64,000 nt of DNA from Ectopseudomonas chengduensis. Its GTDB lineage: Bacteria > Pseudomonadota > Gammaproteobacteria > Pseudomonadales > Pseudomonadaceae. The position numbers were made by a program, and so were the translations under genes. The notes under the pieces were generated by a model. That model saw nothing but the letters and a program-made list of their open reading frames with translations, did not search any database and was not told the origin of the DNA. The DNA lies in NCBI RefSeq assembly GCF_015712065.1, contig NZ_JACFYZ010000011.1:87947-151946 (forward strand), read 5' to 3'. Below are positions 1-8,351 of this stretch, one piece after another (the first letter of the stretch is position 1; each line of letters opens with the position of its first letter).

Positions 1-737
1 ATGCCGCCCAGCACCACCAGCACGAAGAACACGCAGGTGATGTAGAAGCACAGCATCAATTGGCCCAGCTGCACCAGCGAACCGACACCGTACTGACCGA
101 TGGTAAAGGCCATGGCGCCGAAGGCACCGATGGGCGCGACCTTCATGATCATGTTGATGATGCCGAACATGACGTGGGCAATGCGGTCGATGAATTCCAG
201 CACCGGCTTGCCGAACTCGCCCATGCGCTGCAGGGCGAAAGCGAAGATCACCGAGAAGAACAGCACCTGCAGGATGTCGCCATTGGCGAAGGCACCGACC
301 ACGGTGGACGGGATCACGTTGAGCAGAAAGCCGACGGTGCTCTGCTGCTCGCCTGCGGAGGCATAGGCTGCGATTTTGCTGGCATCCAGCGTGTTCGGGT
401 CGATATGCATGCCGGCACCTGGCTGCGCCACATTGACCACGATCAGGCCGATCACCAGGGCAACGGTGGACACGATCTCGAAGTACAGCAGCGCGTAACC
501 GCCAGTACGACCAACCGCCTTCATGTCCTGCATACCGGCGATACCGCTGACCACGGTGCAGAAGATGATGGGGGCGATGACCATCTTGATCAGTTTGACA
601 AAACCATCGCCGAGCGGCTTCAGCGCTACACCGGTCTCGGGGTAGAAGTGGCCGAGCAGGATACCGATGGTGATAGCGACCAGAACCTGGACGTAGAGCA
701 TTTTGTAGAACGGTTGACGGGTGACGTCGGTCGTCAT
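1..737 (-). CDS. dctA: C4-dicarboxylate:cation symporter DctA (5' part, runs off window)
   Basis: Inner-membrane symporter for succinate, fumarate and malate (DAACS family). The reverse strand reads from an ATG at 737 to the window edge with no stop, giving about 245 N-terminal residues that begin MTTDVTRQPFYKML and contain several hydrophobic spans. Typical DctA segments are visible, including LIKMVIAPIIFCTVVSGIAG and the GAFANGDILQVLFFS stretch. The C-terminal transport core lies outside the window. A sigma-54-type promoter lies upstream, as expected for a gene controlled by DctB/DctD. The family call is firm; only completeness is unknown. Confidence 0.93.
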   Translation of the reverse strand, partial: MTTDVTRQPFYKMLYVQVLVAITIGILLGHFYPETGVALKPLGDGFVKLIKMVIAPIIFCTVVSGIAGMQDMKAVGRTGGYALLYFEIVSTVALVIGLIVVNVAQPGAGMHIDPNTLDASKIAAYASAGEQQSTVGFLLNVIPSTVVGAFANGDILQVLFFSVIFAFALQRMGEFGKPVLEFIDRIAHVMFGIINMIMKVAPIGAFGAMAFTIGQYGVGSLVQLGQLMLCFYITCVFFVLVVLGG

Positions 738-862
738 GGCAGTTCCTCAGTGACCCCGCGGTGCATCCTTCCGATACCGCGCAGCCCTTTTGTAAGCATG
801 TTCCCTCCAGCCGGAGGGGTTTATTGTCGAGGGGCGTGATCCGCCGCCTGGTTCGCCGTATC

Positions 863-877
863 GCAAGCCGCATGCCA
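863..877 (-). promoter_or_regulatory. Putative sigma-54 (-24/-12) promoter of dctA
   Basis: On the minus strand the sequence TGGCATGCGGCTTGC has GG and GC exactly ten bases apart, as in the RpoN consensus, about 125 bp upstream of the dctA start. RpoN/DctD control of dctA is established in pseudomonads and rhizobia; use of this site is inference. The rest of the 342-bp gap (738-1079) shows no gene I would support. Confidence 0.55.
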
Positions 878-1079
878 CATCAAAAAAACCAGACAAACCA
901 TTTAAAAACAACAAGTTACACAACACTCCAGCCAAACAGTCATGTCATTCGTGGCGGATTCCCGCACGACCAAGCAGCCGGCGCTGGCGGATATCCATCC
1001 GCACGTGAGCTGTGCACATGACTTGTTGCGCGCGGGCCGCTCTGGCTACCATCGGCAATCATCCTGGATCGGCCTGCCC

Positions 1080-2078
1080 ATGCGCGAACGCACCATTGCC
1101 AGCCACTTCGTCCGCGCCGCCCTGCGCGGTGCGGATCGCCAAGGCCTGGCCTGCGAGCTGATACTGCGTCAGGCTGGCATCCAGAGCGCCGTGCTGGTCG
1201 AGCCGCGCGCACGCATCGCCCCGGAACAATTCTCCCGGCTGATGCAACTGCTGTGGGAAGCGCTGGACGACGAGTACCTCGGGTTCGGCCGCCAGCCGAG
1301 CAAACGCGGCACCTTCGCCATGATGGGCCACGCCATCATCCACTGCCGCAGCCTGGAAAAAGCCCTGAGCCGTGGCGCGATGTTCTACGGCCTGTTTCCC
1401 GATGCACCGGGCATCCAGCTGCAACGCGAAGGCGACTGGGCGCGGCTGAGCGTCGACGACAGCACGCTGTGGGACCCGGATCATTTTCTGGTCGAAAGTC
1501 TGCTGGTGATCTGGCATCGCCTCGGCAGCTGGCTGATCGGCCAACGCATCCGCTTGGAAGAAGCCACCTTCGCTTACCCCGAACCCGCGCATGCCGCCGA
1601 ATACGAACTGCTGTTCCCCTGCAGCCGGCGCTTTGCCGCCGGGCAAAACAGCCTGCTGTTCCACGCCCGCTACCTGGCCATGCCGTTGCTGCAGGACGAA
1701 CGCACCCTCAAGCAATTCCTCCAGCACTCCCCCGCCGACCTGCTGGCCCGCCCCGACGGCGGCGATAGCCTGATCAGCCAGATTCGTCGCCTGCTCGGCC
1801 GCGACTGCCGCACCTGGCCGGACCTGGAACAGGTAGCTCAGCAACTGCACACCAGCCCGCAAACCCTGCGTCGTCACTTACGCGAGGAAGGCACCAGCTT
1901 CCAGGAACTCAAGGACCATCTGCGCCGCGACCTCGCCATCTACCACCTGGGCCGCGACGAACTGGCGATTCAGGACATCGCCGAACAACTCGGCTTCTCC
2001 GAACCCTCGGCCTTTCATCGCGCCTTCAAGAAATGGACGGGGCTGACGCCCGGAGCTTATCGGGCGCAGGAGAGTTGA
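1080..2078 (+). CDS. AraC-family transcriptional regulator
   Basis: About 332 residues starting at ATG 1080 (MRERTIASHF). An upstream in-frame start at 942 exists, but its extra 46 residues do not look like the family. The N-terminal 200 residues resemble the arabinose-binding-like domain of OruR/ArgR-type regulators. The C-terminal 100 residues hold the paired AraC helix-turn-helix, with the second helix region DIAEQLGFSEPSAFHRAFKK and the ending WTGLTPGAYR. It is transcribed divergently from dctA. No ligand or target can be assigned; regulation of dicarboxylate or amino-acid use is only a guess from position. Confidence 0.85.
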   Translation: MRERTIASHFVRAALRGADRQGLACELILRQAGIQSAVLVEPRARIAPEQFSRLMQLLWEALDDEYLGFGRQPSKRGTFAMMGHAIIHCRSLEKALSRGAMFYGLFPDAPGIQLQREGDWARLSVDDSTLWDPDHFLVESLLVIWHRLGSWLIGQRIRLEEATFAYPEPAHAAEYELLFPCSRRFAAGQNSLLFHARYLAMPLLQDERTLKQFLQHSPADLLARPDGGDSLISQIRRLLGRDCRTWPDLEQVAQQLHTSPQTLRRHLREEGTSFQELKDHLRRDLAIYHLGRDELAIQDIAEQLGFSEPSAFHRAFKKWTGLTPGAYRAQES

Positions 2079-2212
2079 AACGGCGGGATCGGCGGCCAAC
2101 GTCGGCATGTCACACGCGGTAACCTACGGCGTCGACCGCTCGGTCATTTCGCTCTAAACAATTGCCCCACGGCGCCGACACAGCCGTCAGCACTTACTCA
2201 GAGATCCCGCCG

Positions 2213-3523
2213 ATGTTCGCGACCCGCCTGAAACAAGAACTACAAGCCCTGCGCGAAGAACTGTCCTCGATCGAGCAGGTACGCACCAGCCTCGACGAAG
2301 AGATGCTCGCGCTCTACCTCGACGCCCAGGGACGCATCGACTCGGTCAACGCCAACTTCGAGAAAGAAATGCTCTACCGCGCCGATCAACTGCGCGGCCG
2401 CCCCTTGCTGGCGCTGATCCCGGAACATGTGCGCAACCTGGACTTCCACCACCGGGTACGCCATGCCCTGGAACGCGGCGAACATCTGGCTGGGGTCATC
2501 CGCCTGAAACGCGGCAACGGCGAAGAAGCCTGGCTACGCTCGATCCTGCAGCCGCTACGCGACAGCCAGGGCAAGGTGCAGCGCTTCTCCATCTATGCCA
2601 GCGACCTGACGCGTACCATCGAGACCTCGCGCGAACACGAGAACTTGATCAGCGCGCTGCAGCGCTCCACCGCCGTCATCGAATTCAACCTGAACGGCGA
2701 AGTGCTCACTGCCAACCAGCGCTTCCTCGATTCGATGGGCTACAGCCTGACGCAGATTCAGGGTAAACATCACCGGATTTTTTGCGATGCCTCCGAAGCC
2801 AATTCTCCACAATACCAGCGGTTCTGGGAGCAACTGCGCCGTGGCGAATTCGCCACAGGTCGCTTCAGACGCCTGGACAGTCACGGACGCGAAGTCTGGC
2901 TGGAAGCCTCCTACAACCCCATCACCGACGCCCACGACAACCTGTATAAGGTGGTCAAGTTCGCCACGGTGATCACCGACCAGGTCAACCGCGAAGCTGC
3001 CATCGCCGAGGCTGCCAGCATCGCCTTCGAGACGTCGAAAGGCACGGATGACAGTGCCAAGAACGGTGCATCGGTGGTACAGCAGATGCTCGACACCATG
3101 CGCGAACTGTCCAGCCGCATGCAGGAGGCCGCGCAGGGTATCGAGGCACTGGACAAGCAATCCCAACTGATCGGAGCCATCGTCAAGAACATCAGCAGTA
3201 TCGCCGACCAGACCAACCTGCTGGCCCTCAACGCAGCCATCGAAGCCGCCCGCGCCGGCGAGCAGGGCCGAGGTTTCGCCGTGGTGGCCGATGAGGTTCG
3301 CCAATTGGCTTCACGTACCAGCTCAGCGACGGAAGAAATCACCCAGGTGGTCGGGCAGAACCAGCAACTGGCCGAGCGCGCGGTAGAGCTGATCGACCGC
3401 GGCAAGACCCAGGCCGAATTGGGCCTGGAGCTTTCCGCCCAGGCCGGCCAGGTGATCACCGAGATTCAGGATGGTGCAAAACTCGTGGTAAACGCGGTGG
3501 AGCGCTTCGCAACACAACTATAA
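2213..3523 (+). CDS. Soluble PAS-PAS methyl-accepting chemotaxis protein (BdlA-like)
   Basis: About 436 residues from ATG 2213. After a short N-terminal coiled coil there are two PAS domains (roughly residues 25-135 and 140-255) and then a shortened MCP signalling domain. The conserved hairpin tip is clear (IADQTNLLALNAAIEAARAG, then EQGRGFAVVADEVRQLA). No transmembrane segment or HAMP domain is present, so the protein is cytoplasmic, as in P. aeruginosa BdlA (biofilm dispersion) and Aer-type sensors. PAS domains suggest redox or ligand sensing. The signal and output (flagellar or c-di-GMP) are not shown by the sequence. Confidence 0.85.
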   Translation: MFATRLKQELQALREELSSIEQVRTSLDEEMLALYLDAQGRIDSVNANFEKEMLYRADQLRGRPLLALIPEHVRNLDFHHRVRHALERGEHLAGVIRLKRGNGEEAWLRSILQPLRDSQGKVQRFSIYASDLTRTIETSREHENLISALQRSTAVIEFNLNGEVLTANQRFLDSMGYSLTQIQGKHHRIFCDASEANSPQYQRFWEQLRRGEFATGRFRRLDSHGREVWLEASYNPITDAHDNLYKVVKFATVITDQVNREAAIAEAASIAFETSKGTDDSAKNGASVVQQMLDTMRELSSRMQEAAQGIEALDKQSQLIGAIVKNISSIADQTNLLALNAAIEAARAGEQGRGFAVVADEVRQLASRTSSATEEITQVVGQNQQLAERAVELIDRGKTQAELGLELSAQAGQVITEIQDGAKLVVNAVERFATQL

Positions 3524-3586
3524 GAGAGGCTTGCTCTTCATGGTCGCCCGCGTGCTCTGCCAATCCTCAGGCAGCAGCGGCTGCAT

Positions 3587-4969
3587 TCAGTCGTACAGGC
3601 GCACCCTGAAGCAGGCGCCACCCAATTCGGAATCTTCCAGACTCAATTCACCGTCGTAGCTTTCGACGATATCTTCCACCACCGCCAGGCCGATGCCCTG
3701 CCCCGGATTCTGTGCATCCAGTCGCTCGCCGCGCTGTAGCACCCGCTCACGCTGCTGCTGCGGTACACCGGGGCCATCGTCCTCAATGGTGATCAGGCAG
3801 CCGCCAGCCAGGGGTTGCAGCCTGACACGTACGCGATGCAGGCAGAGGCGGTAAGCGTTCTCCAGCAGGTTGCCGAGCAGCTCCATCAGCGCGCCACGTT
3901 CCATGGTGATCTGACTGTGCTCGGGAACTTCCAGCGTCGCCTCCACGCGTTTGTCGCGGTAGACCTTGTCCAGCGAGCGGCACAAACCGTCGAGCACCGG
4001 CCAGACCTGCTCGCGATGGCGTACCAGGCCGCTGCGGCGCAGGCTAGCGCGCTGCAACTGATAGCCAACCTGCTGACTCATGCGTTCGATTTGCGCCTGC
4101 ATCAGTTGCGCCTGCTCGCGATTCTCGTGCTGAGCGGCGAGGGTTTCACCTATGCCTTGCAACACGCTGAGTGGCGTTTTCAGGCTATGGGCAAGGTCTT
4201 CCAGCGAGTCGCGATAACGCTCGCGCTGACGCCGCTCGCTGTCGAGCAGGCGGTTGAGGGAATTGGTCAGGCGCAGCAGTTCGCGTGGGTGTTCGTCACT
4301 CAGGCGCTGGCGGGTACCGGCCTCCACCCCATCGAGCTCGTCGCTGAGGCCACGCAGGCTGCGAAAACCCCAGGTCAGGCCAAACCAGAGCAGGCCCAGC
4401 AATACCAGCAGGGCGATACCCAGCCACAAACGCAACTGCCAGGCAAAGCCGTTGAACAGCCCCTGGTATTCGCGCGTCGGCTGCATGGTCACGATGCTCA
4501 GCGCGGTCTGGTCGCCGCGCAGCAAATCCACTTCTACGTCGTATACGAAGTATTCCTGGCCGCTGTCGTCGCGAATGCGGATGAACTCGTGACCACGACC
4601 ATCGTAGCGCGGCAGGTAGCGCACCAACTCGTCGATGGAGGAGCGTGAGCGCCAGATCATCTGGCCTTCACGGTCGAAGATGAAACCCAGCAGGTGCGAA
4701 TCGAGGTTGTCGAATTCCTCGTCGGGCATCTTGTCCGGCATGTGCAACTGGCCGTCATGGATACGCGCAGCAGATATCAGTGCAGCCGCGTCGGAGGCCA
4801 GACGTTTCTCCACGGTCTGCTCCAGGGCCATGAGAAACACGCCCTGCAGCACGGGCATCAGCAATAGCATGAACAGCATTGCCAGTGCGGCACTGGCCAG
4901 CATCAGGCGCAGGCGCAACGAGCCGAAACGCATGCGCAGCTTGCGCAGAACGGCGCGCGTTCGACTCAC
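3587..4969 (-). CDS. phoQ: Sensor histidine kinase PhoQ
   Basis: Inner-membrane sensor kinase of 460 residues, partner of PhoP in responses to low Mg2+ and cationic peptides. Two membrane spans (about residues 21-48 and 170-200) flank a periplasmic sensor rich in acidic residues. The H-box is LEDLAHSLKTPLSVLQ, followed by an ATPase domain with the N-box LLENAYRLCL and the G-box EDDGPGVP. The start is GTG at 4969, overlapping the phoP stop (GTGA), which implies translational coupling. Identity is supported by the immediate phoP and oprH neighbours. Confidence 0.9.
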   Translation of the reverse strand: MSRTRAVLRKLRMRFGSLRLRLMLASAALAMLFMLLLMPVLQGVFLMALEQTVEKRLASDAAALISAARIHDGQLHMPDKMPDEEFDNLDSHLLGFIFDREGQMIWRSRSSIDELVRYLPRYDGRGHEFIRIRDDSGQEYFVYDVEVDLLRGDQTALSIVTMQPTREYQGLFNGFAWQLRLWLGIALLVLLGLLWFGLTWGFRSLRGLSDELDGVEAGTRQRLSDEHPRELLRLTNSLNRLLDSERRQRERYRDSLEDLAHSLKTPLSVLQGIGETLAAQHENREQAQLMQAQIERMSQQVGYQLQRASLRRSGLVRHREQVWPVLDGLCRSLDKVYRDKRVEATLEVPEHSQITMERGALMELLGNLLENAYRLCLHRVRVRLQPLAGGCLITIEDDGPGVPQQQRERVLQRGERLDAQNPGQGIGLAVVEDIVESYDGELSLEDSELGGACFRVRLYD

Positions 4970-5643
4970 TTGCAGCGCTCGTTGAACATGTAGCCCTGGC
5001 CGCGCACGGTTTCTATCGGTTTGCCGCCCAGCACCGCCTCCAGCTTGCGCCGCAAGCGGCCAACCAGCACCTCTATGACGTTGGGGTCACGCTCGTCATC
5101 GCCCGGATAGAGCTGCTCCATCAGGCGTTCCTTGGCCACCACCTGCTGGTGATGCAGCATGAGGTACTCGAGGATGCGGTACTCGTAGGCAGTCAGTTGC
5201 AGCGACTGCTCATCCACTGTGGCCTGCTTGCGGTTGAGGTCCAGCACCAGCGAACCTGCCTCGATGGTCGACTTGGTGAACCCGGAGGAGCGTCGCAGCA
5301 GCGCGTTCAAGCGTGCTTCCAGCTCTTCGAACTGGAACGGCTTGACCACATAGTCGTCGGCGCCGCAGGACAGGCCTTCGACCTTGTCCTGCCAGTTGCC
5401 GCGCGCGGTGAGGATCAGAATTGGAAAGTTCTTGTCCTGGCTGCGCAGCTCACGGATCAGGTCGATACCGCTCATACCGGGCAGACCGAGGTCGACCAGG
5501 GCCAGATCATGATTGAAGGACTCAGCTCGGTACAGTGCTTCTTCGGCGGTGCGCACTGCATCCACCACATGCCCGTTTTCACTGAGGCGAGTGAACAGAT
5601 GGTGACGCAGCAACGCCTCATCCTCCACCACCAGCAATTTCAT
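4966..5643 (-). CDS. phoP: Response regulator PhoP
   Basis: OmpR/PhoB-type regulator of 225 residues. The receiver domain has the acidic pocket VVEDEAL, the phosphoacceptor aspartate in LVDLGLPGMSG and the lysine in VVKPFQFEELEARL. The C-terminal winged helix includes LTAYEYRILEYLM and ends in VRGQGYMFNERCK. It matches P. aeruginosa PhoP almost residue for residue from memory. It lies between oprH and phoQ, the conserved Pseudomonas order, and likely controls the oprH promoter upstream. Confidence 0.95.
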   Translation of the reverse strand: MKLLVVEDEALLRHHLFTRLSENGHVVDAVRTAEEALYRAESFNHDLALVDLGLPGMSGIDLIRELRSQDKNFPILILTARGNWQDKVEGLSCGADDYVVKPFQFEELEARLNALLRRSSGFTKSTIEAGSLVLDLNRKQATVDEQSLQLTAYEYRILEYLMLHHQQVVAKERLMEQLYPGDDERDPNVIEVLVGRLRRKLEAVLGGKPIETVRGQGYMFNERCK

Positions 5644-5671
5644 GAGACTTCCCCTTTTTTCAGTTGTACGA

Positions 5672-5693
5672 AGGCCGGGCAGAAGCCCGGCCT
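5672..5693 (-). terminator. Hairpin between oprH and phoP
   Basis: A perfect 9-bp stem (AGGCCGGGC/GCCCGGCCT) with a 4-base loop lies in the oprH-phoP gap. No T-run follows directly on the minus strand, so it may attenuate or protect the oprH transcript rather than fully end transcription. This would give more oprH than phoPQ message. Confidence 0.55.
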
Positions 5694-5711
5694 GGTAACG
5701 CTAAGCCGCCA

Positions 5712-6317
5712 TTAAAAGGCGAAGTTGGCGCCGAGGTAGAGCTGCGAACTGCTATGCAGATCCAGCGACCCGGCCTTGCCCTCACCACGCGGTGCCATTT
5801 CTGTGCTGGCGTTGGTACGCAGGTAACGATAGCCGGCTTCGATCGATGTATTGCTGTTCAGTTCCTGCAGGATACCGGCCTGCAAACCTGCAGCAAATCC
5901 GATGTCGCTATCGCGGGAGAAGCCGCGGCTCTCCTGCTCGAGCTTGACCAGACCGGCGGTTACACCACCGAACAGCTTGGTGTTGTTGCTACCCAGCGGG
6001 ACGAACATGTCGTAGCTGCCGAGCAGATTCTGCTGACGCAGTTTGTAGCCATTGTGACTGTCGGAAACATTCTCGTAAGTCGCGTAATAGCGACCATCGG
6101 CGGTCTTCTGGCCGGCACGGATACCCCAGGTACCCTCGCCATCGATCACTTTGTCCAACTTGGGGTTGCCGAGGTTGGCATTCAGCGCGTTGGATTTCTG
6201 GATGTTGTTGTCAGTCTGACCCCAGGTCAGACCGACGAAATTGTCGTTGGCCTGGGCAGCGGTTGCGCCCAGGGCCAGGCAGGTGGCGAATGCGATACGG
6301 TTCAGGGTGATTTTCAT
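5712..6317 (-). CDS. oprH: Outer-membrane protein OprH
   Basis: Small beta-barrel of about 201 residues that binds LPS at low Mg2+. The start at ATG 6317 gives a clear signal peptide (MKITLNRIAFATCLALG, cleavage after the second AQA). The mature protein begins NDNFVGLTWGQTDNNIQ, very close to P. aeruginosa OprH, and ends in the aromatic barrel terminus LYLGANFAF. A longer open frame to 6635 runs into upstream DNA and is rejected. It is the first gene of the oprH-phoP-phoQ operon and is preceded by tandem repeats that look like PhoP sites. Confidence 0.93.
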   Translation of the reverse strand: MKITLNRIAFATCLALGATAAQANDNFVGLTWGQTDNNIQKSNALNANLGNPKLDKVIDGEGTWGIRAGQKTADGRYYATYENVSDSHNGYKLRQQNLLGSYDMFVPLGSNNTKLFGGVTAGLVKLEQESRGFSRDSDIGFAAGLQAGILQELNSNTSIEAGYRYLRTNASTEMAPRGEGKAGSLDLHSSSQLYLGANFAF

Positions 6318-6371
6318 TGAATCGTTCCTCTCGTTGCAGTTTTGATCAACTCGGCAACAAGTCTGCGGGAA

Positions 6372-6415
6372 GACTACTGAATCCCTCCTGAACCCTCCTT
6401 GAACCTGCACTGAAC
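6372..6415 (-). promoter_or_regulatory. Four tandem 11-bp repeats upstream of oprH (probable PhoP sites)
   Basis: Read on the minus strand, four consecutive 11-mers occur without gaps: GTTCAGTGCAG, GTTCAAGGAGG, GTTCAGGAGGG and ATTCAGTAGTC. All carry (G/A)TTCA at the same place. An 11-bp spacing puts the half-sites on one face of the helix, as expected for OmpR-family dimers. PhoP autoregulation of oprH-phoPQ is established in P. aeruginosa; that these repeats are the binding sites is inference. Confidence 0.65.
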
Positions 6416-6429
6416 GAGCGGCAAACAGC

Positions 6430-7602
6430 CTAGATACGCCGTACCAGAGCGCTGGCGAGGATAAACAACGAGGCCAGAACGCCGAGTAACGCCAGCCAGC
6501 CGGCGTGCTCCCAGACATAACCACCAACGTAGCCCACCAGGCTGGAACCGAGGTAATAGGCACACAGGTACAACGCCGAGGCCTGCGCCTTGGCCCCCTG
6601 CGCATGGATACCGACCTGCCCGCTGGCAACCGCATGAGCCGCGAAGAAACCCAGAGTGAACAGCGCCAGCCCGATCACCGCAGCGCTTAACCACGGCGCA
6701 GCGCACAGGGTTACCCCCAGCAGCATCAGGCCGATGCCGCCATGCAACACCTGGCGTGCGCCGAAGCGTGGCACCAGGCGCCCTGCCCAACCGGCACTGA
6801 AGATGCCCAGCAGGTAGACGGTGAACAGCAGGCCGATCACCGTCGCCGACAGATTGAAAGGTTCTCCGGCCAGACGAAAGCCGACATAGTTGAACAGCGC
6901 AACGAAGCCGCCCATGAGCAGGAAGGCCAGAGCAAACAGCACGCGCAAGCGCGGGTTGCTCAGGTGCAGGGCGAAGTTGCGCAACAGGCCGCGCAAGGAC
7001 AACGGCTGGGCGGTGAAATGCCGCGACGGCGGCAGCAGCCAGAGAAACAGCCCCAACGCCAACAGGCCGAGCCCGGCAATGCCGCCAAGGGCCCAGGGCC
7101 AACCGCCCAGGTCACTGAGCAGGCCGGCCAGCAAGCGCCCGAGCAGACCGCCCAGCGCCGTACCGCCGATATACAGCCCCATCGCCGCCGGTAGCGCTTC
7201 AGGGTCGAACTCCTCCCCAACGTAGGCCATCGCCAAGGCGGGCAAACCACTCAGCGCCAGCCCCAGCAACGCTCGCAGAATCAGCAGACTGCCCCACTCT
7301 TCGACCAGTGCGCAGGCGATCCCCAGAACCGCTGCCAACCCCAGCGCCGCAGCCATCACCGGCTTGCGCCCCCAGCTCTCGGCCAGCGCACCGGATACCA
7401 GCAGGCACAGCGCCAGACTAAGAGTGGTCAACGACAGCGCCAGGCTGCTGCTGGCCGCAGAAACGCGAAAGTGCGCCGCCAGCAGAGGTAGCAGCGGCTG
7501 CACGCAGTAGAGCATGGCGAAGGTGGCGAAACCGGCACAGAACAGCGCCAGGGTGGCGCGCCGGTAACCGGCGCTGCCGCGGGTAAGGTGGGTAGCGGAC
7601 AT
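6430..7602 (-). CDS. MFS transporter (YnfM-like drug or metabolite exporter)
   Basis: Major facilitator of 390 residues with about 12 hydrophobic helices. The cytoplasmic loop motif after helix 2 is visible as GALAESWGRKPVMA, related to MFS motif A (GxxxDRxGRR). The N-terminus is short and basic (MSATHLTRGSAGYRRATLALF). The overall pattern resembles the YnfM/arabinose-efflux group. The substrate cannot be told. It is convergent with neither neighbour and shares its orientation with oprH but is separated from it by the repeat-bearing promoter region. Confidence 0.8.
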   Translation of the reverse strand: MSATHLTRGSAGYRRATLALFCAGFATFAMLYCVQPLLPLLAAHFRVSAASSSLALSLTTLSLALCLLVSGALAESWGRKPVMAAALGLAAVLGIACALVEEWGSLLILRALLGLALSGLPALAMAYVGEEFDPEALPAAMGLYIGGTALGGLLGRLLAGLLSDLGGWPWALGGIAGLGLLALGLFLWLLPPSRHFTAQPLSLRGLLRNFALHLSNPRLRVLFALAFLLMGGFVALFNYVGFRLAGEPFNLSATVIGLLFTVYLLGIFSAGWAGRLVPRFGARQVLHGGIGLMLLGVTLCAAPWLSAAVIGLALFTLGFFAAHAVASGQVGIHAQGAKAQASALYLCAYYLGSSLVGYVGGYVWEHAGWLALLGVLASLFILASALVRRI

Positions 7603-7694
7603 CAGGCAGACTCATGAAGTACGGCGCAGGTTCGGCCGAAACAAAAGCTTAGCATGCTACCTATTACTGCGAATGCCCATCACAGCGGTTTTTC

Positions 7695-7840
7695 TCGGTG
7701 TTAGCAGGTCGTGGAAAAACGTAGGCAAGGCAGCCAGTGCAAGGCAAAAACAGCCGAAAAAGCGCAGTTTACGTGTTGTAAATGAGCATTTTGAGGCTGT
7801 TTTTAACGTAGCAATGGCAACGCAGGTAGTTTTTCAACAC
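7695..7840. repeat. Long imperfect palindromic interspersed element
   Basis: The two halves of this 146-bp stretch are imperfect reverse complements. The left arm carries GTGGAAAAACGTAGG and AAAAACAGCC; reading inward from the right on the other strand gives GTTGAAAAAC, then AAAAACAGCC again at the same relative position. It is non-coding and ends about five bases from the stop codon of the TlpA-like gene. It looks like a MITE- or REP-type element and could form a long hairpin between the two genes. Confidence 0.6.
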
Positions 7841-7844
7841 CCTG

Positions 7845-8321
7845 TTACTGCCCGCGCAATTGCTTGAGATGCGCCTGCAATCCTGCCGACGTCTGCTCGC
7901 CTACCAGGCGCTCACGCAGCTTGCCGTCAGCGTCGACTATATAGGTCACCGGTAGCACGTCATTGCGCGGCAACTCGAAGCGCGCCGCCGGGTCCTGCGC
8001 CAGCACGGTGAAACGAATATCGAAACTGTCCGCTGCACGCTTGAGGTCATCGCCCTGCAGGGCATCGAAGTTGACACCGATCACTCGCGCCGACTGGGTT
8101 TTCAGTTGTTCTTCCAGGGCGTTGAGCTCGGGAATTTCCGTGCGGCACGGCGCACACCACTCAGCCCAATAATTAATGACTAGCCACTGGCCATCCAGGC
8201 TCTCAGCCGTTACCTTTCGTCCATGCTGATCAAGGCCGTAATCTTCGGCACAAGCCGTCAGCAGCAGACCGGCGCAGATACCCATAACAGCCTTGCCGAA
8301 ACTCCGGAGCCCTAAGCCCAT
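7845..8321 (-). CDS. TlpA-like thioredoxin-fold lipoprotein
   Basis: About 158 residues from ATG 8321; upstream starts are rejected because this one gives a proper lipoprotein signal with lipobox LLTAC near residue 22. The thioredoxin active site is WAEWCAPCRTEIPEL. The cis-proline region is LPVTYIVD, with the VTYI pattern of TlpA/ResA reductases. It is likely a periplasmic membrane-anchored thiol reductase or redox chaperone. The partner is unknown. It is divergent from the PilZ-like gene with only about 30 bp between starts, so the promoters overlap. Confidence 0.82.
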   Translation of the reverse strand: MGLGLRSFGKAVMGICAGLLLTACAEDYGLDQHGRKVTAESLDGQWLVINYWAEWCAPCRTEIPELNALEEQLKTQSARVIGVNFDALQGDDLKRAADSFDIRFTVLAQDPAARFELPRNDVLPVTYIVDADGKLRERLVGEQTSAGLQAHLKQLRGQ

Positions 8322-8351
8322 GTACTCGATCCTCGTCCACCCGGGGTTGAT

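Noticed and set aside
60..839. Long plus-strand open frame rich in Asp, His and Gly
   Set aside because: It is the antisense shadow of dctA, whose minus-strand reading gives a clear DAACS transporter.
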